From Planctomycetaceae bacterium (GTDB taxonomy: Bacteria > Planctomycetota > Planctomycetia > Pirellulales > Thermoguttaceae): 7,203 nucleotides of DNA. Below, in pieces: positions 1-4,481 of this stretch. Position numbers and translations under genes: made by a program. The stretch's first letter is position 1. Every line of letters begins with the position of its first letter. The notes beneath the pieces were generated by a model. That model made no database searches, had not been told where the DNA came from, and saw only the letters and a program-made list of their open reading frames with translations. The stretch covers positions 1 to 7,203 of the forward strand of contig JAISBG010000435.1 of assembly GCA_031266315.1 (NCBI GenBank), given 5' to 3'.

Positions 1-303
1 GATAACCAAGACCAAAATAGCATGACTTCATTCGTAAAAACGAATAAAGAATTGCTCACAAAGTCAGATGTTGAAAATATCAAGTCGGTGTTGACGGAAG
101 CGGTGGAGCGACCAACCGAATATGTTTATGAGTTACGGGAATGGGTACGGGAACAATTTGACGCAAAACAAATGTCCGACAATTTTGAACGATTCCGTGT
201 CAATTATGGCAATGAAGTCAAAGATCATGACAACACGCTTGACGATGTAAAAAAAAATTACAAGAACCTATTGAAGAGTTTGGATTCTCTGAAATTGAAA
301 TAA
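1..303 (+). CDS. Unrecognised phage protein, 3' part only
   Basis: The reading frame is already open at the first base and ends with TAA at 301-303. The first in-window ATG (22) has no Shine-Dalgarno sequence before it, so I treat this as the C-terminal part of a gene that starts upstream. The visible part is about 100 residues, hydrophilic, rich in Lys, Glu and Asp, and looks mostly helical, with no membrane segment and no motif I can assign. Its position ahead of neck genes would suit a head-related protein, but that is inference only. A run of nine A at 249-257 lies near the end. Beyond it the -1 frame stays open to 425 and reads at least as protein-like as the annotated tail, so the true C-terminus is uncertain. 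It is 34 bases from the peptidase gene and probably co-transcribed. Confidence 0.6.
   Translation, partial: DNQDQNSMTSFVKTNKELLTKSDVENIKSVLTEAVERPTEYVYELREWVREQFDAKQMSDNFERFRVNYGNEVKDHDNTLDDVKKNYKNLLKSLDSLKLK
249..257 (+). other. A9 homopolymer at a possible frame change
   Basis: Nine consecutive A follow codon GT(A), giving an in-frame A AAA AAA at 249-255. The annotated frame stops 44 bases later. The -1 frame continues to a TAG at 423-425 using codons typical of this window (GAA, ATT, CAA, AAA). It could be a site of ribosomal or RNA polymerase slippage, a real disabling indel, or a sequencing error. A-rich runs are common here, so the site alone proves nothing. Confidence 0.35.
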
Positions 304-324
304 AAATTGAATCCGAACAAAAAC

Positions 325-329
325 AGGAG
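325..329 (+). promoter_or_regulatory. Ribosome binding site of the peptidase-like gene
   Basis: AGGAG lies 8 bases before the ATG at 338. It fixes the start of the peptidase-like gene and argues against a large natural overlap with a -1 extension of the preceding gene. Confidence 0.75.
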
Positions 330-337
330 CAAGAACA

Positions 338-1201
338 ATGTACCGACAACAATTCCCTAACAACGGTTGGGACTTTGCGAACGAAAAAGCCGATTTTCAG
401 ACCTTTCTCGAATCGCAGGAAGTAGCCGGTGAACATTGGTACATTCCGTTTGCGGAAATTAAAAATACAATTAGAAAACTTGCCGAAACGTACAAAAATT
501 CAAAAGTAACAAACCTTGCTCCGACTTGGAGTAATTATCCCTATATGCAAGATTTTTCAAACGGTTGTGCGCCAATCAATAATGCCCGTACATTAGCGTT
601 TGAAATGGAATTGATGGAACGGAAAGGAAAAGAGATTAAAGGATTCCGTCCGTTTGAAGCCTATACGTACATGTTGTACCATGCGTTGATACGTAAAAAA
701 TATAATTACGACGGATGTTCAATAAGCGGAATAATGATTGCCAATAATAAATATGGCGTTTTGCCTTATGATGTATTCGGTAACACAATTACGGATAAAC
801 AAATGGTAAATTTAGGCTGGAATCGCAGAGCAAATTATCAATCTGTTATTGATCGTTACGGCAAGGAAGCGGAAAAATTTCAAATTGTAACAACCGTTCC
901 CGATACCTTTGATGACCTTGTTTTGTGTTTGCAAGCCGGATTAGCGGCAACTTATGGTACCGACAGAGAAACACGCAAAGGTAAAGACGGTTTGTATCAT
1001 TTAACCGGTCGCGGAACTGCTCACGCAATGTGTTACGGTTTTTACAAAGACGACTGTTTCGGACACGGAAATTCCTACGGAGATGGTTTCGGCTGGTTTC
1101 CAATCGAAGAAGCAAAAAAACAATGGAATAGCCGATATTATGACGTATTCGTGATTGTTGATATTGAACGTTCCCGAAAAAGGGAAAATCATAATTTGTA
1201 A
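338..1201 (+). CDS. Papain-like (C1-type) cysteine peptidase homologue
   Basis: This 287-residue protein carries the landmarks of the papain fold in the right order. Q71 is followed six residues later by C77 (QDFSNGCA), matching the oxyanion-hole Gln and catalytic Cys spacing of papain (Q19, C25). A GC-containing stretch at 126-143 ending GVLPYD resembles the papain GCxGG...YPY region. H229 in TAHAMCYGF matches the catalytic His, and N245-S246 followed by YGDGFGW matches the NSWG...WG motif. I therefore infer a possibly active peptidase. The usual Trp after the catalytic Cys is absent (Ala here). There is no signal peptide and no separate propeptide motif, though the first 60 residues could serve as one. 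The start is supported by AGGAG at 325-329. Its substrate is unknown: capsid or tail protein maturation, a host protein, or cell wall peptides are all possible. Confidence 0.65.
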   Translation: MYRQQFPNNGWDFANEKADFQTFLESQEVAGEHWYIPFAEIKNTIRKLAETYKNSKVTNLAPTWSNYPYMQDFSNGCAPINNARTLAFEMELMERKGKEIKGFRPFEAYTYMLYHALIRKKYNYDGCSISGIMIANNKYGVLPYDVFGNTITDKQMVNLGWNRRANYQSVIDRYGKEAEKFQIVTTVPDTFDDLVLCLQAGLAATYGTDRETRKGKDGLYHLTGRGTAHAMCYGFYKDDCFGHGNSYGDGFGWFPIEEAKKQWNSRYYDVFVIVDIERSRKRENHNL

Positions 1202-1228
1202 TTTTTTTCCAAACTGGAGAATATTGTT

Positions 1229-1720
1229 ATGGATAACGTTGTAGAGCAAGTAGGACCTATTGTTCCTAATATTGATTATTCCCAAGTTCAATATTGGAGC
1301 CCGCTTGTATTTATTGGTGTTGCAACGCTTATCATTCTTGCAACTTTAATTCCGATGGTTATTACTGTTATAGTATTTGTCATTAAGTCGAATAATGCCT
1401 CCAACAGAGAACAATTAACGGCACAAGAAAAAACTCATCAATCGCAAACCGAAGCGATTATAAGTTCCTACCAAACACAAGTCAGCGGATTAATGGCGCA
1501 TCAAAAAGAACAGATTGAACGAATCTGTAATTCTCATGTAAAAGAGATGGAAGCAACTTCCAAATCTTTTGAGAAAGTAGTCAAATCGTTCGATAATGCA
1601 ATAGAACGCCGCGATAATCAGCAAACCGAAATCATGCGTGAACTTCGCGTTATTAATGATAAAATTGATAATGTCACAATAACACTTGGTGGACATATCA
1701 ATAGTCATCACAACGAATAA
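1229..1720 (+). CDS. Membrane-anchored coiled-coil protein, function unknown
   Basis: The protein has 163 residues. A short polar N-terminus is followed by a long hydrophobic stretch at about 24-53, enough for one membrane helix or a tight helical hairpin, with Pro at 42. Residues about 60-148 are strongly polar, rich in Gln, Glu and Lys, and look like a continuous helix or coiled coil. The protein ends in a His/Asn-rich tail. GGAG at 1216-1219 lies 9 bases before the ATG. I do not recognise a family. The architecture would suit a holin-like or spanin-like lysis protein, or a membrane anchor for the neighbouring peptidase, but there is no lipobox and no recognisable endolysin beside it. It sits 27 bases after the peptidase gene and 24 bases before the zinc-finger gene, all in one direction, so an operon is likely. 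Confidence 0.6.
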   Translation: MDNVVEQVGPIVPNIDYSQVQYWSPLVFIGVATLIILATLIPMVITVIVFVIKSNNASNREQLTAQEKTHQSQTEAIISSYQTQVSGLMAHQKEQIERICNSHVKEMEATSKSFEKVVKSFDNAIERRDNQQTEIMRELRVINDKIDNVTITLGGHINSHHNE

Positions 1721-1744
1721 ACTTTTTAACGAAAGGAAAAAGTT

Positions 1745-1930
1745 ATGAATATTTGGCATACTTGCGAAAAGTGTCGTAAAAATTTTACGCACAAAGGAAC
1801 CTTTCTTGAACACATCAAAAATTGTAAAGGTTCAAAAAAAACGCAACAAAATAATTCGTTAGATAATTCGCCGGAAAACAAAACCAATCCTAAAACCATT
1901 TTAACTGACCAAACGGAGAAAAGTAAATAA
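1745..1930 (+). CDS. Small C2HC zinc-finger protein
   Basis: This 61-residue protein begins with one zinc finger of the classical C2H2/C2HC pattern: C7-x2-C10-x3-F14-x5-F20-x2-H23-x3-C27. Both metal-ligand spacings and both hydrophobic core positions fit the canonical finger, with Cys replacing the last His. The remaining 34 residues are Lys/Asn/Gln/Ser/Thr-rich and probably unstructured. AAAGGA about 7-12 bases before the ATG provides a ribosome binding site. Single fingers of this type usually bind nucleic acid or another protein; which one applies here cannot be told from sequence. The gene ends two bases before the next ATG, so translation may be coupled to the neck gene downstream. A zinc finger is not a standard component of a siphophage neck, so a regulatory, accessory or structural-scaffold role is equally open. 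Confidence 0.7.
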   Translation: MNIWHTCEKCRKNFTHKGTFLEHIKNCKGSKKTQQNNSLDNSPENKTNPKTILTDQTEKSK

Positions 1931-1932
1931 AT

Positions 1933-2331
1933 ATGAAAGGATTACTGGACGATATATTTTCCGGTCCCAAAGGTGTTGCGAGTACACTCCTTCAGGAGTT
2001 GGCTGGAGCCGCCGAATTGGTTTGGGTTGGAACGCAAGGTAATTATGATCCCGAAAATGATCGTTATGAGGCGACAGCCAATGAATCCGTACAAATTTCT
2101 TTTGCGGTGGAAACTGTCAATCGTAACGTTTTAACTCATGTCGATGGAGTTCAAATTTTAGCGGGTGATTTGGTGGGTTTAACGTCGGCAGACATGGTAA
2201 CTCGTCCAATTCGAGAAAAAGTTGACAAACTTATATTGTCAGAAACAACGTATTTAATTATTTCAACAGAAATGATTAAATCAGGAAACAAAACAGCAAT
2301 GATCCGAATATTAGCACGAAAAGTAAAATGA
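1933..2331 (+). CDS. Probable head-closure / head-tail connector protein
   Basis: The protein has 132 residues. A short N-terminal helix (1-28) is followed by alternating hydrophobic residues typical of a small beta barrel. Visible segments include VWVGTQGNYDP (30-40), VDGVQILAGDLVGLT (70-84) and TTYLIISTEMI (105-115). Size, predicted all-beta character and position just before an HK97-gp10-like gene fit head-closure (stopper) proteins such as the SPP1 gp16 / Phage_H_T_join type. These plug the portal and receive the tail. This is a positional and fold-pattern call with no diagnostic motif. The closest Shine-Dalgarno-like sequence, GGAG at 1915-1918, is 14 bases from the ATG, which is long, so translational coupling from the zinc-finger gene may help. 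Its stop overlaps the next start (ATGA at 2328-2331). Confidence 0.5.
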   Translation: MKGLLDDIFSGPKGVASTLLQELAGAAELVWVGTQGNYDPENDRYEATANESVQISFAVETVNRNVLTHVDGVQILAGDLVGLTSADMVTRPIREKVDKLILSETTYLIISTEMIKSGNKTAMIRILARKVK

Positions 2332-2726
2332 AATTTGAAGATCAATTAAAAAATGCCTTTGAAAAAGCAACGAAAAATGCACATCGCCGCGTGGTTCGTG
2401 CTGCATTGAAGGGATTTGAAAAAATCAATGAATGGAGTCCGGTTGATCAAGGAACTTTTCGTGCGAATTGGAATGTTTCATTTGGCGAATTAGATCGTAG
2501 TTTTGATTTGGATTTAACGAAAGATGATATTGCTACAAATACAGCAACTGCAATGGCGAAAATTACTAATGATACAAAATTAGGAACGACAGTTTACATT
2601 TCAAATTCCGTTCCTTACGCGATTCCGCTTGAAAACGGACACAGTTGGCAACAAGCCCCACACGGAATTGTTGCGCCGACATTGCGATTCCTGCAAAATG
2701 CAATTGACGCTGGAAGATTGAAATGA
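2328..2726 (+). CDS. HK97-gp10-like neck / tail completion protein
   Basis: This 132-residue protein shows the layout of the HK97 gp10-like family. It has an N-terminal amphipathic helix rich in Lys, Arg and Ala (1-35), then SPVDQGTFRANW at 37-48 (family members typically have a PVdTGxLRxSW-like motif). Next comes VYISNSVPYAIPLENGHS at 89-106 (the nxvpYAxxxExGh-like segment), then a C-terminal PHGIVAPTL and helix. Family members act at the head-tail joint or tail completion. It starts inside the stop of the preceding gene and ends in an identical ATGA overlap with the next, which is typical of tightly coupled structural genes made in matched amounts. Confidence 0.75.
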   Translation: MKFEDQLKNAFEKATKNAHRRVVRAALKGFEKINEWSPVDQGTFRANWNVSFGELDRSFDLDLTKDDIATNTATAMAKITNDTKLGTTVYISNSVPYAIPLENGHSWQQAPHGIVAPTLRFLQNAIDAGRLK

Positions 2727-3145
2727 ATTACGAATTTGTTGCAAAAAAAGTCAAACAAATGATTGCGGAGGTTGTTCCCAACGCGGTTATTTATTTTGCA
2801 AACGAAACGCCTAAAGAATCATCGACGCTTGATATTGGAATTGCCGTTGCGGAAACGGATGCCAATCCTTACACGGAATCGGAAATGAAGCGGTTGGCAT
2901 CGGTTAGTATTCTTCTTTCCGTTCCTGTTTCGACCAGTACGGAAAGAATAAATAATATTGCATCGAAAATTCAGGCAATGTTTTGCCCGATTGTATCGAA
3001 AAAATCCGGTTTTCGTGTGGAAACCGGTGAATGGATGAGAATCCATTCCTCTCGTCAAATGGCGGGATTTGTCAATGAACAGTTTCAAAAATATCAAATC
3101 AATGTTCGTGTTGAATTAGATTTGTACACTTATGAAGGAGAATAA
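2723..3145 (+). CDS. Probable tail terminator protein
   Basis: The protein has 140 residues in an alpha/beta pattern. An N-terminal helix ends in VPNAVIYFANETP (18-30). It is followed by a strand (LDIGIAVAE, 36-44), a Ser/Val-rich strand (VSILLSVPVS, 61-70), a helix (ERINNIASKIQAMF, 74-87), and a C-terminal strand ending INVRVELDLYTYEGE (126-140). This order, the length and the place between the gp10-like gene and the tail tube gene match tail terminator proteins of the lambda gpU / SPP1 gp17 type, which cap the finished tube and join it to the head. There is no single diagnostic residue, so the call rests on gene order and overall pattern. The start overlaps the preceding stop (ATGA). Confidence 0.55.
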   Translation: MNYEFVAKKVKQMIAEVVPNAVIYFANETPKESSTLDIGIAVAETDANPYTESEMKRLASVSILLSVPVSTSTERINNIASKIQAMFCPIVSKKSGFRVETGEWMRIHSSRQMAGFVNEQFQKYQINVRVELDLYTYEGE

Positions 3146-3147
3146 TA

Positions 3148-3654
3148 ATGTCAACACCACCTTCCAATATTCCGTTCAAAAATCTTGGTTTGGCTCGTGT
3201 TCGGTTAATTCCTGTTACGGTTCTTGACCCCGAAGCAACTACCGACCCTATTGAGCTGAACTGCACCAGTAAATCACTTCCCGGATTCGAAGATGCCCCT
3301 ACGTGGCAGATTCTTACGGATAACCCCGAACAACAAGTTGCCGAAACAATCAAGGGAAAATTAGGCGGAATGACCGCGCTGGAATTTACGGAAAATTACG
3401 ATCCGGTAAGACAAGTTTTTTTGTCACGGTATCTTAGAGCAAAACTTACTGTTGAAATCGTTTATGATGATCCGTACTTGGATTTTATCGCGGCAATTAC
3501 GATTCCTAATTGTGAATTACTCAATCCGGGTGGCGGTACTTCTGGCGGTGAAACTAATTCCGCAGGAACAATGGTCATCAAGGTTCAACCACGCGGTGGC
3601 GGCACAATTGCTGATTTGATACAGATTGAAACAACAGATCGCGCTCCAAGCTAA
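3148..3654 (+). CDS. Probable major tail (tube) protein
   Basis: The 168-residue product lies between the tail-terminator-like gene and the frameshifting chaperone gene, the standard place of the tail tube subunit. Its sequence is mostly short beta-type segments (for example ARVRLIPVTVL, 16-26, and LTVEIVYDD, 100-108). A Gly-rich flexible loop follows at about 127-140 (NPGGGTSGGETNSAG), then a final strand TMVIKVQPRG. This suits a small beta-sandwich tube protein of the lambda gpV/Hcp-like fold. It has the strongest ribosome binding site in the neck series (AAGGAG at 3135-3140, 7 bases before ATG), consistent with a protein needed in many copies. Without structure prediction a minor tail protein cannot be excluded. 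Confidence 0.6.
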   Translation: MSTPPSNIPFKNLGLARVRLIPVTVLDPEATTDPIELNCTSKSLPGFEDAPTWQILTDNPEQQVAETIKGKLGGMTALEFTENYDPVRQVFLSRYLRAKLTVEIVYDDPYLDFIAAITIPNCELLNPGGGTSGGETNSAGTMVIKVQPRGGGTIADLIQIETTDRAPS

Positions 3655-3726
3655 TACTGAACGGTAAAATTTTTGATACGTTTGTTTGTTTTTTAACTTT
3701 TTAATTTTTAATCAATGGAGAATAAA
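3655..3726 (+). other. T-rich intergenic stretch before the chaperone gene
   Basis: This is the largest gap in the window (72 bases) and has long T tracts. It ends with GGAG at 3717-3720, six bases before ATG 3727. That spacing favours 3727 over the in-frame ATG at 3715, which overlaps the GGAG itself and has no site upstream. I see no convincing hairpin for a terminator. TTGATA (3673-3678) is a possible -35 element but lacks a well-spaced -10. Confidence 0.4.
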
Positions 3727-4161
3727 ATGTTTGACCCCAAAAAATGGATTGAATCGGCTTCGAAAATTGTTGATATAACTATAAACGTTGCTGGTGAAAC
3801 AATTAAAATCAAGCGTTTAACCGGAATCCAGTGGGAACACTATATTAAAATCAGTCAGAATACTACAGATGAAAGTAGTATTGCAACGGTGTTACATTAT
3901 GGTCTGATCAATGAGAAATCGGCAGACAAAAAGTTTACATTGCAAGAAATGGTTGAATTTGCGGATTCGTGTCCGGCAAGAGCCGATAAAATTGCTTCGG
4001 AAATTCTCAAAATCACTTTAGCGGTCATTGCCGAAGAGGAGAAGGCAATTAAAGATTCGGAAAAAAACTCCGTGAATCCCGATACGCAGTTGCCTTCCGC
4101 CATTGGTGTCGGGACTACGGACAAAACCCGTGCACCGTCAACGTCAGTAGGCGTGAATTAA
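3727..4161 (+). CDS. Tail assembly chaperone, short form (lambda gpG-like)
   Basis: The 144-residue product lies between the tube protein and tape measure genes and carries a frameshift signal near its end, both hallmarks of the lambda gpG/gpGT chaperone pair. The N-terminal half has a small beta unit (IVDITINVAGETIKIKRLTG, 14-33). It is followed by helices (about 35-60, 72-110), including an acidic/Lys helix IAEEEKAIKDSEKN just before the slip site. After residue 114 the short form has a 30-residue Pro/Ser/Thr/Gly-rich tail ending VGVN. I chose ATG 3727 because GGAG at 3717-3720 is six bases upstream; ATG 3715 would add only MENK. The role is inferred: binding the tape measure protein during tail assembly. 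Confidence 0.75.
   Translation: MFDPKKWIESASKIVDITINVAGETIKIKRLTGIQWEHYIKISQNTTDESSIATVLHYGLINEKSADKKFTLQEMVEFADSCPARADKIASEILKITLAVIAEEEKAIKDSEKNSVNPDTQLPSAIGVGTTDKTRAPSTSVGVN
4062..4068 (+). promoter_or_regulatory. -1 ribosomal frameshift site (A AAA AAC)
   Basis: In the chaperone frame the codons are GAA AAA AAC, so the heptamer A AAA AAC is a perfect X XXY YYZ slip site. Slipping back one base continues at CTC (4068) in a frame opened by TAA at 4050-4052 and running to TGA at 4479-4481. A GAGGAGAAGG stretch at 4036-4045 could act as an internal Shine-Dalgarno stimulator, though it is farther upstream (16-20 bases) than the roughly 10 bases known for dnaX. Confidence 0.85.
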
Positions 4162-4481
4162 TTGAACACGAAACATTCCTTCGCCTTGAAGCGGCGGGGG
4201 AATTTTTTCCGTTACGAGAAGAACATTTATTGACGGCGATTCTTCGCATGTTGATTTTTCATCTTGGCACAAAAGGTGCAAGTTATCAATCGTTAGAAAA
4301 GTATGTTTCCGATCCTTTTTCGGTGCAGTTATCTCGAATTGCTCCGCCGACATCCGAAGAAATCAAAACAAAAATTATTAAAGATGATAGATTATTTGGA
4401 AGTGCCTTATTGATGTTGGGCGGAAAATCGAGAACAAAAAAAGTATCACGTAACGAATTTAGGAGAAAATACGGTGTCTGA
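4068..4481 (+). CDS. Frameshift extension of the chaperone (gpT-like part of gpGT)
   Basis: This is the -1 frame part of the long chaperone: 114 residues from 3727-4068 plus 137 from here give a predicted 251-residue product. The extension begins LRESRY..., then has WCRDYGQNP and SRRELIEHETFLRLE, a Leu-rich helix (EEHLLTAILRMLIFHLG), and a basic tail ending FRRKYGV. No ATG, GTG or TTG occurs in this frame between the stop at 4050 and a TTG at 4230. Protein-like sequence nevertheless covers that region, so frameshifting explains it better than separate initiation. A gene call starting at TTG 4230 would be a truncated artefact. In lambda the T part recruits tube subunits to the tape measure; the same role is inferred here. 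Its end overlaps the tape measure start by 8 bases. Confidence 0.8.
   Translation, partial: LRESRYAVAFRHWCRDYGQNPCTVNVSRRELIEHETFLRLEAAGEFFPLREEHLLTAILRMLIFHLGTKGASYQSLEKYVSDPFSVQLSRIAPPTSEEIKTKIIKDDRLFGSALLMLGGKSRTKKVSRNEFRRKYGV
4069..4121 (+). promoter_or_regulatory. Stimulatory hairpin after the slip site
   Basis: CCCGATAC (4078-4085) pairs with GTGTCGGG (4106-4113) through eight pairs including one U-G, closing a 20-base loop. Outside it TCCGT (4069-4073) pairs with ACGGA (4117-4121), separated by a 4x3 internal loop. The inner stem begins 9 bases after the heptamer, a normal distance for a -1 frameshift stimulator. The large loop could also form a pseudoknot, which I did not establish. 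Confidence 0.7.
4461..4465 (+). promoter_or_regulatory. Ribosome binding site of the tape measure gene
   Basis: AGGAG lies 8 bases before GTG 4474 and inside the end of the chaperone extension. It decides the GTG start; the next in-frame ATG (4585) has no comparable site. Confidence 0.8.

Noticed and set aside
218..436. Minus-strand open frame of 72 codons over the first gene junction
   Set aside because: It is antisense to two plus-strand genes and to the AGGAG site, has a Cys/Phe/Ser-rich product, and no supporting signal.
1171..1186. Hairpin TTCCC-GAAAAA-GGGAA followed later by a T7 run (1202-1208)
   Set aside because: The stem is only five pairs, lies inside the peptidase coding region, and the T run begins about 15 bases away, so it does not fit an intrinsic terminator.
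3673..3705. Possible promoter (TTGATA with a TTTAAT downstream) in the gap before the chaperone gene
   Set aside because: The spacing is 21 bases, too long for a sigma-70 promoter, and T-rich DNA gives such matches by chance.
4230..4481. Separate 83-codon gene starting at TTG 4230
   Set aside because: There is no good ribosome binding site at that TTG, and coding-like sequence continues upstream in the same frame to the slip site. It is better read as part of the frameshift product.
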